The notes under the pieces are model-generated. The model worked only from the letters and a program-made list of their open reading frames with translations, had not been told where the DNA came from and did not search any database. Positions 58,401-64,000 of a stretch of DNA of 64,000 bases are shown piece by piece. This DNA comes from Micropterus salmoides (Eukaryota > Chordata > Actinopteri > Centrarchiformes > Centrarchidae). The stretch spans positions 28,306,676-28,370,675 of the forward strand of contig NW_024044348.1 in assembly GCF_014851395.1 (NCBI RefSeq), given 5' to 3'. Position 1 is the stretch's first letter. Each line of letters starts with the position of its first letter. The position numbers and the translations under genes are program-made.

Positions 58401-59010
58401 CTATTTTTTTTTTTTCTTTTTTTTTTTTTTAATTGTGTCAGGGCAGAGATTAAGGTTCTGAGATGCGCTTTACAAATGAATGCAGTGGTAAAATTATCAT
58501 AATCACATTGAAACAAACAAGGGTGTCCCCTCTGTCCCTGTTTTACCTCCTGCTGCAGATATAGCGACATGTAAACAGGTTGCAGAGCATAAGGCAGGAG
58601 CCTTATTTCCACAACAGGGTGGGTGTCAAGTACATTTTGCAGCAAGAGATTGTCAAAACAAGAGCTACTGGCAAAAAAGGGAAGAGCATTTGGCATGAGA
58701 GGATCTTGCAGGTTATATGTTGATGCAACAGTGGGGAAAAGAGACAGCTGACATTCGTGGTAACATCCAAAACTAGGGCACCAAATGCGTGTTATATGTA
58801 CACGTCCTCATCGACTCAGGTCAGGCTTTGTTAATTCACATAACCAGTGACCAGGCTGACCGGCTGTTACATAATTCCCTGGCCTGAATCTTCTCTCAGG
58901 GGAATGGGTACAGTCAGTGCACAAAAAGCTTGCCCACACACTGACCATCAAGTCCACTCCACATGTGTCTGTGTGTTTTTGGTGCCCCACATACCTCGCT
59001 CGGGCTTCAT
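26779..59010 (-). CDS. atosa: atosa (fam214a), atos homologue A, twelve coding exons, 1090 aa
   Basis: Twelve minus-strand exons (16, 185, 197, 126, 1861, 126, 89, 97, 159, 69, 194 and 154 nt, listed separately) join with correct phases to 3273 nt. The product has conserved N-terminal blocks (FEYDAEEFLV, LLITEGRTPE, VKGRTE, RSEVILLWRNN, DCCY, ERWTL, GDRFIEEKTLLLAVRSYVFF). A long low-complexity middle holds an island ETNPLIGSLLQERQEVIARI (about residue 427). A very conserved C-terminus (SLLGNFEECVLNYRLEPLG, VEGFTAEVGASGSFCPSHLT, FYSVSDDNAPSPYM, LESLGKRGYRVPPSGTIQV, TLFNPNKTVVKMFVV, RFQSSKSGKIYLHRDIRLLF) corresponds to the DUF4210 and Chromosome_seg Pfam domains of the Atos family. Human ATOSA has 1076 aa and the same plan. 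Drosophila Atossa is a nuclear regulator that raises transcription of metabolic genes for tissue invasion by macrophages; the vertebrate role is less well known. ATOSB is much shorter and excluded by length and synteny. Confidence 0.95.
27048..27241 (-). CDS. atosa: atosa exon 11
   Basis: Acceptor GCCCCTCAG, donor GTGAGT; 194 nt, starts in phase 0 and leaves AG for exon 12. It encodes TLFNPNKTVVKMFVVMYDLR, then MPAGHQTFLRQRTFSVPVRR and LRYLVHL. Confidence 0.95.
27635..27703 (-). CDS. atosa: atosa exon 10
   Basis: Acceptor TTCTCACAG, donor GTGAGG; 69 nt, phase 0 at both ends. It encodes residues 953-975, GVINLESLGKRGYRVPPSGT and IQV. Confidence 0.95.
27852..28010 (-). CDS. atosa: atosa exon 9
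   Basis: Acceptor TTAATTAG (weak pyrimidine tract, preceded by a purine-rich run), donor GTGAGA; 159 nt, phase 0 at both ends. It encodes residues 900-952, from ECVLNYRLEPLG through GFTAEVGASGSFCPSHLT to APSPYM. This is the core of the DUF4210 segment. Confidence 0.95.
28312..28408 (-). CDS. atosa: atosa exon 8, acceptor next to a long TG tract
   Basis: The acceptor is CCCTTCAG. The donor is GTATAA after AACTTTGAG. The 97-nt exon gives RVCPKTEGYTDESQQLF and APPASLSLLGNFE. In the transcript, only 12 nt (GTTTAACCCTTC...AG zone) separate a 45-unit GT tract from the exon. Skipping this exon would shift the frame. Confidence 0.92.
28421..28510. repeat. (AC)45 microsatellite at the atosa exon 8 acceptor
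   Basis: Uninterrupted AC dinucleotides on the plus strand, hence a GU tract in atosa pre-mRNA ending about 12 nt before exon 8. ORFs coding valine-cysteine runs here are artefacts. Confidence 0.95.
29196..29236. repeat. (ATA)n/(AAT)n microsatellite
   Basis: About 13 AAT triplets in atosa intron 7. No sign of function. Confidence 0.9.
29555..29643 (-). CDS. atosa: atosa exon 7
   Basis: Acceptor TTTTCGCTGCAG, donor GTAAAC; 89 nt, phase 0 in, AG carried over to exon 8. It encodes VPQRKNQTGYFDLDTSLAGC and KGLPWASGK. The phrase VPQRK...G.FDLD is conserved in human ATOSA. Confidence 0.92.
30172..30297 (-). CDS. atosa: atosa exon 6
   Basis: Acceptor GTGCTCCAG, donor GTAAGA; 126 nt, phase 0 at both ends. 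It encodes residues 796-837, RAHSPSPLRPCNTWKKQNRH then SLDSTATKAFHPCTGLPLLS and SP. The W-K-HSLDGT...AFHPQTGLPLLSSP pattern is conserved in the family. Confidence 0.93.
30712..30975. repeat. Teleost interspersed repeat (GTTAGCTTAGCTTAG type)
   Basis: It opens with GCCAGCAGTTAGTTAGCTTA, then ACAAAGACTGGAAACAGCAG. It goes on with a segment like TTGGTTCGGTTTTTGTA and AGATTAAACAAACAAGTTAT, and closes with TTTGGACAGAGGCAGGCTAG. I recognise these words from a widespread percomorph repeat. It lies in atosa intron 5. Confidence 0.6.
31155..33015 (-). CDS. atosa: atosa exon 5 (large central exon, 1861 nt)
   Basis: Acceptor GTGTCAAACAG after a CT-rich tract; donor GTAGGG after GTCCTG. It encodes residues 175-795. 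It starts RISAADEELVWKFSQPPSEH and IFPVPNVSQSVALQVHVQSL, both conserved. It then turns into Pro/Ser/Asn/His-rich low-complexity sequence that must be disordered. The only conserved island is ETNPLIGSLLQERQEVIARI (about 427-446). A Glu/Arg/Lys-rich stretch (REREKEKEKERARD) precedes a short helix-like LIAQAVHDITRLIQERL. One huge central exon is also found in human ATOSA. The long antisense and alternate-frame ORFs across it are shadows of its composition. Confidence 0.95.
33236..33361 (-). CDS. atosa: atosa exon 4
   Basis: Acceptor TTTTTAATAG, donor GTCAGA; 126 nt in phase 2 and out phase 2. It encodes SGDRFIEEKTLLLAVRSYVF and FSQLSAWLSASHGIVPRNIL, one of the best-conserved blocks of the family. 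Confidence 0.95.
34690..34886 (-). CDS. atosa: atosa exon 3, acceptor directly after a TG tract
   Basis: Donor GTAAGG. The acceptor is CCAG immediately preceded by 31 GT units in the transcript. A second AG lies 9 nt inside (TGTCGGCAG). The first acceptor is chosen because the exon then reads CRQARRTRSEVILLWRNNIP after LPQ, as in human ATOSA; use of the inner AG would delete three residues in frame. The rest is IMIEVMLLPDCCYGDE and DALLLERWTLQSVPR. 197 nt, so skipping would shift the frame. Confidence 0.94.
34891..34952. repeat. (AC)31 microsatellite at the atosa exon 3 acceptor
   Basis: Uninterrupted AC repeat. In atosa pre-mRNA it is a GU tract lying between a consensus-like branch point (CGCTAAC on the minus strand, about 34964-34970) and the CCAG acceptor. 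Confidence 0.95.
34953..36980 (-). other. atosa: atosa intron 2, remainder
   Basis: AT-rich intron sequence with a short GA repeat near 36111-36123. No element with clear ends, no gene. Confidence 0.7.
36981..37165 (-). CDS. atosa: atosa exon 2
   Basis: Acceptor TGCCTTGTCTAG, donor GTAACA; 185 nt. The first two bases complete an aspartate codon begun by the G of exon 1. It encodes DATEEFFEYDAEEFLVFLTL, then LITEGRTPEYSVKGRTEGLH and KHECSDKLPQ. This matches the N-terminal region of human ATOSA. Confidence 0.95.
37527..37551. repeat. (CA)n microsatellite
   Basis: About 12 CA units in atosa intron 1. Confidence 0.9.
38468..38539. repeat. (TG)n microsatellite
   Basis: About 36 TG units passing into a short TC run. 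The cysteine-valine ORF across it is an artefact. Confidence 0.95.
39154..39200. repeat. (CA)n microsatellite
   Basis: About 23 CA units. It is about 620 bp from the TG tract at 38468-38539 and in the opposite dinucleotide sense, so the two could pair in RNA. Confidence 0.95.
40617..40816 (-). mobile_element. tRNA-derived SINE, full-length copy
   Basis: Read on the minus strand, the element starts with a tRNA-like head. It has an A-box-like TGGTGCAGTTGA (about 40797-40808), then a perfect B box GGTTCGAATCC (40754-40764). The body contains GAGCAAGACACTTAACCCCT and AAGTCGCTTTGGATAAAAG. The end is a tail of ATGTAA repeats. This build (Pol III head, conserved body, simple tail) defines a SINE. 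I know the body from many fish genomes but cannot name the family. It is not a tRNA gene: the anticodon arm and acceptor pairing are missing. Confidence 0.8.
45383..45610 (+). pseudogene. LINE reverse transcriptase fragment
   Basis: The frame reads HSSETALLTVTEALRSARAA, then SSVLHLLDLSAAFDTVNHRI. LLDLSAAFDTVNH is RT motif A of L2/CR1/Rex-type LINEs, with the catalytic aspartate, and HS.ETALL is its usual upstream neighbour. Only about 65 codons are left before the frame is lost; a possible remnant (SFLSWLTDLG) follows at about 45675-45710 after a gap. A dead, 5'- and 3'-truncated copy. Confidence 0.75.
50788..51202. mobile_element. 415-bp fold-back MITE with about 75-bp arms
   Basis: The left arm begins CCGATACGTTCTGCACATGC and contains AAAAGTGGTCTTGTCAGTCA and ATGTGCCTGTTCACAATCAC. 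The right arm, read on the other strand, begins CCGATCCGTTCTGCGCATGC and contains AAAAGTGGTCCTGTCAGTCA and ATGTGCCTGTTCACAATGAC. The arms match over their whole length with few mismatches. A third, direct copy of AAAGTGG..TGTCAGTCAAAG sits inside at about 50950-50985. No coding capacity. Typical of fold-back or MITE elements. Confidence 0.85.
51685..53116. mobile_element. 1.43 kb non-autonomous DNA transposon (GAGCCCG ends, ATCGGC-rich subtermini)
   Basis: The left end reads GAGCCCGGCAGATTTATCGT then CCGATATGAGCC. The right end on the other strand reads GAGCCCGACCGATATGGGTT, then GCCGATATTGAAG and GAGCCGATATAT. Both ends share a GAGCCCG terminus and multiple GCCGATAT words. I recognise this arrangement from a common fish DNA repeat. 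The interior (51.8-52.9 kb) has no transposase. The right end abuts a run of 20 G. Confidence 0.7.
53123..53142. repeat. (G)20 homopolymer
   Basis: Twenty consecutive G on the plus strand, six bases past the right end of the transposon 51685-53116. Such runs can form G-quadruplexes. It may also be miscounted by sequencing. Confidence 0.85.
53222..53920. mobile_element. hAT-like non-autonomous element (GCAACGATTATT ends)
   Basis: The left end has GGCAACGATTATTCGATTGA and further AATCGATTAATCG words. The right end on the other strand reads TTAGGGCTGCAACGATTATT. An internal second end-like block (53700-53785, reverse GGCTGCAACTAACAACTATT) suggests two nested copies. Fish genomes carry many hAT-type repeats with TTAGGGCTGCAACTAACGATTA ends. 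Confidence 0.65.
53921..55385. other. atosa intron 1, plain segment
   Basis: Non-coding; nothing I can name. Confidence 0.5.
55386..55446. repeat. (AC)n microsatellite
   Basis: About 30 AC units. Confidence 0.95.
55738..56075. mobile_element. One-ended fragment of a fish DNA repeat
   Basis: The block holds GGGCGGGTTGACACCAGCCT, TGGTGCGAACGCTGGACTCG and GTGCGGACCAAACAACCGCC, then CTGGTGTGAACACACTTTTG. I recognise the repeated GGTGTGAACGC and CGGACCAAACAACCG words from a common fish element. The matching other end was not found. Borders are approximate. Confidence 0.5.
58995..59010 (-). CDS. atosa: atosa exon 1 (16 coding nt)
   Basis: The ATG at 59010 in GACAACATGAAG gives MKPER plus one G, followed by a GTATGT donor. 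Human ATOSA starts MKPDRD, and the split aspartate codon (G then AT) is restored by exon 2. An in-frame upstream ATG at 59025 would add MTLDN; its context (C at -3) is weaker than that of the chosen ATG (A at -3). The frame stays open further upstream, so the 5' part of the exon is a leader. Confidence 0.88.
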
Positions 59011-60430
59011 GTTGTCCAGTGTCATCAGGTTGCCTTCAGGGTCCTCTTGCAAGGTCTTCTCTCTTTCTATCACACACACACAGTCTTGACAGCAACACAA
59101 CGGTGTCTGGACCCCCCAAACCCTCTGTGACTGAGACCTGCTGTATTAGCGAAGCAATAATATCAGCTGTGAAGCCTGTGCGTTGGTGCCAGCTGCCCCC
59201 TATCCAACAACAAAGCATTGCTTTGTTAGCATGCTACTGTACGCTTCCATCGAGTCGCACTGTATTGTCCAACTGACTAACACAAAGACAGCTGATAGCG
59301 AATGCCAGTTACAGTCAGCGTTTGGTAATGGAGATGCCAACCTGCCTGCTAGCGAGTAACCAATCTGGCTACTAGTAATTTAACTAGCAAGTTGGCTACT
59401 CTCACAGTCAGTCTCAAATTCCACCACCTGAACCACAGTTACGTCGCGATGCATTTCTGTGTCTCATCTCCTGCAACACTGGCTCCTCACAACGGCGCTC
59501 TGCCAGGACGGGGGGTTGCTAACTCAGCAGTGTGAGCTAGATAGCAAACACAAACTAACTAACTTTATCGTTACTGTGTAGTCAAGCGTCTATTGGTGAC
59601 GACGACCTCACAAACATCCCAACCCCCCACTGTAGCGCAGGTAGCCACGGCTCAGCAACAAACACCGCTTCCCGACGACGGACGGTCTCGATATTTATTT
59701 TTTTGCTACGGCGAGAGCACATTCAGCGTATCACTATTCTCACGAAAACCGGTGATATCACACGGGTATGGGCCAATTTCTATCCATCGACAGCGGTGGA
59801 ACCGTCGCCATCTACTTAATGTTAGAAACGCCACCTGTACTGACTTCCTTTGCGATCTTCATTAAAACTTTTCTAACCTACAACAAACAGCCCGACTCTG
59901 CTCGGAAAGCTTCGGCAACACAGCAACGTTTTCCACGAGGGTTTACCGAGCAGCAGTTGGTATTTACCGCTGACAGGCCAAGCTGACTGCTGAAATTACA
60001 AGACTATCTCGATACTAATATTTTTCAGGCGAAATGCAGATGAAAGGAACAGTGAGTCCTCCTAGTCGTGATGCTTTACAGTCTGCCTCCCCTCCCCACC
60101 GCTTGTCAAAACAGATCAGCGCAGCTCCAGTCACGTGTCCCAACAACAGACCCAGTCGTCACTTCCTCCCTCTCTGCCAGCCTCGCATGAACTCGCAGCC
60201 ATAGCAACCGCCAAGTTAGAAGTGGTAACAGAACTTGTGAGGAAGACGTCTCTGGTGAAAAGAAATATAAAAAAACAACAACGGCCTGTATAGCTTTCTC
60301 TCTCACTGCTGTTACATCAATGACCGTTGATGTTTGGCCAGGGAAACGGGACCAACAACAGAACGGGCTACTCTCGCAAGCTGATTGGTCAGTGGGGTTC
60401 GGTGCGCGTTCACGTGCGCACGTGAGGGCT
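59011..60430 (-). promoter_or_regulatory. atosa: atosa 5' leader and promoter zone
   Basis: Upstream of the atosa start the sequence becomes richer in CpG up to about 60430. Candidate sites at the far end are a CCAAT box (GATTGG at 60383-60388, inverted), two CACGTG E-boxes forming one palindrome at 60411-60424, and a third E-box TCACGTGT at 60131-60138. A TG-rich tract ending in TAG at about 59065 could be an acceptor, so the start codon exon may be the second exon. The transcription start is not fixed. Confidence 0.5.
60411..60424. promoter_or_regulatory. Double E-box palindrome CACGTGCGCACGTG
   Basis: A 14-bp perfect palindrome made of two CACGTG boxes, 23 bp from an inverted CCAAT box. 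CACGTG is bound by USF, MYC/MAX and TFE/MITF proteins. Its place at the upstream end of the CpG-rich atosa 5' zone fits a promoter element. Confidence 0.5.
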
Positions 60431-62353
60431 CGTTTTTTTTCGTCGTGAACATTTTGTACTGGCCTGTTTGAAGCCTATGGTGTGCACTATGGTTTAAGGT
60501 AATGCTATTATATGTTGTAGTACAAAGTCTTGACTGGCGAAGTTACTTATAAAGCAACTGAGAAGTTCCTGGCAAATTACTAGATATCAGCCAGAGGCAA
60601 GGACTTTGTTTCAGCTTTTCATTCGTTGTCACTTTTCAAAAATTAAAGAATGTTTTGGCTCGTACATGTTTCAGACAAGCGAACTGACATATTTGTTATT
60701 TGTTACGTCGTCCAACAAAAGGGAGCTTCAGCCATTTTCAATAATAGGGGAACGACTGTTAAACAGTCAGTCAGAAAAGTATAAAAACTATAGTCCAGCC
60801 CAAGGCAATGTGGCAAAGTAATGGTAGAGATGTGGTACAATATCCACTATCATTCAACAGTTGACCCCTCATTGTAAAAAAGACTGCCCTTTGACCTAAA
60901 AGAACTAAACTTAACTTAAAAGTCAACTTTAAATGTTAAGTTTAAGTGAAAAGGTAGATCCAGAACCCAATAAATTCAGCACGAGATCCATTGTTATTTT
61001 GGTACAAATGGAAAAGGACAGAGGGAGAGCTCTTTGTTTTAATCTCTTCTCTGCTAAGACCTCTTGGGGACAAAAGGCAAAGGCCAAAATGAGGACACTA
61101 GAATCTGCTTCACCAATCTGTTTGGCAGCTGCTTTGCACTTTGTGTGTTATTGTTCTTTGCTACACACAAATATATTCTATAGAGGGGACTGGAGTTTGG
61201 TTAAAATGACTAGTGTTATTGTAATATTTTGGATAGACTACTGAAAAAGAAAAATTCTATATCCTGTTGTTGTCACAGGGTAGGACTGAACAATTCATCA
61301 AAATATAATCAAATTTACCCAGAGAATAGGGTCATAAAGTCCACAATGACAATGCAAGCATCTGCCAGTTGTTTATGGGCCCCCTCTGGGGAGGGAACAA
61401 AGTTTACAAAGTTAGTCTACTACTGTAACAGATATACACCAAAATTATGTTTAACAGTCTATCCATAAACCCATCTATCTATCTATCTTATGATAGCATA
61501 AGAAACCCTGTGGTCTCCTATCAGGGGTTTAGCTCGGAAACAGCTGTGTAAGGGGTGCTGTTGAGGGTGATTGTTGGCCGTCAGGGATTAAAGGGCTCAA
61601 AAATTCAGAGTGTGCTCCTGAGTAGTTAACAACAACATTGACAGCAGACCAACATGAGATGCCAATAATCCTAGCTACAGGGCTAAAGGGGAATTCTACA
61701 ATAAAACTAATTTCACATTAAGTAGGGAGACATGGTACAATGAATGCAGACTCCAGTGGTTGAAATGCCTTGTGGTAGGAAGAATCCACCATCGTTGACT
61801 TTCAGTCCAATTTTTTTTTAAAATGCTTGGTGTGAAGCAGCTTTGCAAACTTTGCCACTTTGAGTTAACTTGGTGCTCAGACTTTGCCACTGTTTGTTAG
61901 TTGTAGTGTTGCAACTAGCAAATCACAGCCCAAAGAAAAGAGTTGTATTAAAAATCTTATGAGTGTGAAGGGGAAGCTGAATCTAGTTGATGATGACATG
62001 AAGAGATAAATCCTGGAGCTAACAGTAGCAACTCCCAGAAAGCTGTGACCCCACCCTTGCTTATTTTAAAGAGATATGGGGACATTTCCTGATTCACAGC
62101 TGGAAGATCTGCATTCACTTAAAGCTCATTTGGATTTGATATCTTAGTCCATAGTGCACACTGTTTAGTGTAATAAAACCAAACATCATTATAAGTATTG
62201 ATGCTTTAGTGGGTTTAAATGATCTTCTTTTAGTGTGACTTTTCCCTTTAAGAATGTAGGCAAATGCCAACAAAGTTCTTGTGCTTTTAAAAATAAATGT
62301 CATAGCCCCATCTAGTGGCAGGATACAAGTAATGCAGCAAATAAAAGGAAGCG
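60431..62353. other. Spacer upstream of atosa
   Basis: AT-rich sequence without recognisable gene or element. ONECUT1 is the next gene in human, but no sign of it was found here. Confidence 0.5.
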
Positions 62354-62480
<127 letters not shown>

Positions 62481-64000
62481 GTAAAAAGGAGAAGAGGGAC
62501 ACAGGAAGACTCCAGAGACCGAAAGCTAAATGTTGTACAAATAAGACTGTACCTGAGGTGAAACTGTGTGGACATGTTGCCAAGTGGTGGGACTCCCTTG
62601 GGTCATTGTCCCATGACTCCATCATCCTCATTCAAGGCAAGTACATTCATAAATAAGAGATTGTCCTTCATCTGTGTGGCACACTGCAGTGCCTTTATTC
62701 AGTTCACTTTGACCCATTTAAAAAGTTGAAAAGCGTATGCACACACACACATTTGACACACATTACACACACAATAGTTATAGTTGTAGGAGGTCACAAA
62801 GGCCCATGAGCATTAGTTAGCAAGTAAGGTGGATGACTGAAACTAGATTATATCATGTTCTTGCTCACAAAAGTAGCGTACCTTGTGTCTTATGTTTACT
62901 TTTCTTAACACAATATTCACCAAGTGTCTTCACACATAGCTCAGCTGACCCATCTTACATTGTCCCTCATTGCATCCTAAAGGAAACGACTGTCCAGGCA
63001 TGGGTCTAGTTTGGCTTCTTTGACAAGTTTGACAAAGTTTTGGTTCAACCGTAGACCAAAACAGTGGCGAGATCTGCTGTCCACTGGCTCAGTTTGATGA
63101 GGATCAATGATTTACCACTGACTCAATGTTTAACTGAGAAATGTACTTATTAGACCATCAAGAATTTGAACTTCCGATGTAAGCCTGAAGACAACAAATA
63201 TATTTTAGCCTTCCCTATTTACGTGCAAGAGTTTGCCTTCAGGCCTTGAATCAGCGTAATCAGAGTTCAACATATCACCTTTGGGTGATGGATTACAGAT
63301 GGATTTGCGGGGTTTAGCACCACAAACAGAGGAAACCAACTGAAAAAACTGTTTAGGCTACTTCTTTTATAGTTGTGTTACTGAGTTCAATCAATGAAAC
63401 CACTGATGGGTTAAAGTGTGGATGTCTCAGCTTGGCTTCACTCATTCATTAATCTATGTAAGTGAAGGTAAATATATTAAGGATAAAACGTTAAACTAGA
63501 CAACTTTTTCTAAACTCAGGACTTTGCTCATTTATAAGTTATGATTGTGATTATTTGATTATTTAAAGGGCCACATTACCTTGCTTTTCTTTCCTTTGGG
63601 ATTCAAATCTGGCTGACTCTGAAGGGTTTAGGTGAACCTAAAACTACATGACACAGCAGTATATAAAGAGGTGGCTAAGTTAACTGACTAAAGATTTTAC
63701 AGCTCTGTAAAATTATCAATACATACCTTTGTTGTGAGACTGTGGTTCATTGTAAAACTTTACTCCAAAATTTGCAATTTACAATTTGAATAAAATGAAC
63801 CTCCCATCCCACATTTTTAAAAATAATTTGCTGATGGTCTTTATAAGATACTGAGGTTTTTAATTATTGATTGGTTTAAACAGCTTGATATTTCCAAATG
63901 TATAGTGTTTTTAAGTAAAGATGCATGACATAAACTCTACTGATCTTCTCAGGCGACTTGTCATGCATGTTCCCATCCAAGACAGACTTATATGCCTGCT
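62481..64000. other. Right-hand spacer
   Basis: AT-rich, with a short CA tract near 62740-62775. I see no gene. Confidence 0.5.

Larger units (their letters stand above)
37166..58994 (-). other. atosa: atosa intron 1 (21.8 kb)
   Basis: It links coding exon 1 (donor GTATGT) to exon 2. It holds CA/TG microsatellites, one full SINE, a LINE reverse-transcriptase fragment, a 415-bp fold-back element, two larger inverted-repeat elements and a partial one; these are listed separately. I found no nested gene. The parts 40.8-45.3 kb, 45.8-50.8 kb and 56.1-58.9 kb show nothing I can name and could hide regulatory elements that need comparison to see. Confidence 0.85.

Overview
The window is nuclear DNA from a vertebrate, almost certainly a teleost and probably a percomorph (inference). 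Genes are split into short exons with GT/AG borders. Introns and spacers are AT-rich and full of CA/TG and TCTA microsatellites. The interspersed repeats are of fish type: a DIRS-like tyrosine-recombinase retroelement, tRNA-derived SINEs, an L2-like LINE tail with ATGG repeats, and many non-autonomous elements with terminal inverted repeats. No prokaryotic features, CRISPR arrays, rRNA genes or convincing tRNA genes were seen. True coding sequence is only about 3.65 kb of 64 kb.

Three genes lie in tandem on the minus strand. From left to right (3' to 5' along their transcription) they are: (1) the first coding exon of myo5a (5403-5429), whose remainder lies off the left edge; (2) a complete three-exon arpp19 (10865-14429, 116 aa); (3) a complete twelve-exon atosa, formerly fam214a (26779-59010, 1090 aa). 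The same order and orientation (MYO5A, ARPP19, ATOSA/FAM214A) is known from human chromosome 15q21, so this is a conserved vertebrate block. All exon borders were placed by splice consensus plus reading-frame continuity; the twelve atosa exons sum to 3273 nt, exactly 1091 codons including the stop.

Layout: 1-5402 myo5a intron 1; 5430-5760 myo5a 5' UTR and promoter; 5760-8600 spacer with a diverged three-copy tandem repeat; 8605-10864 probable arpp19 3' UTR with a transposon embedded in it; 10865-14429 arpp19; 14430-14640 arpp19 promoter; 14.6-26.8 kb transposon-rich spacer (an inverted-repeat element at 17.6-18.3 kb, a 2.4 kb element carrying one exon-like ORF at 18.9-21.3 kb, and a decayed DIRS-like element at 21.8-25.0 kb); 26.8-59.0 kb atosa, including a 21.8 kb first coding intron with several fold-back elements; 59-60.4 kb atosa 5' region with an E-box palindrome; 60.4-64 kb upstream spacer with a long TCTA repeat.

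The genes do not form a pathway. Myosin Va is an actin-based cargo motor. ARPP19 is the Greatwall-activated inhibitor of PP2A-B55 in mitosis. ATOSA is the vertebrate homologue of the Drosophila transcriptional regulator Atossa. The most notable observations are two long TG tracts placed directly against atosa splice acceptors, the exon-like basic ORF inside an inverted-repeat transposon, the inverted-repeat transposon inside the arpp19 3' UTR, and the internally deleted DIRS relic with inverted terminal repeats.
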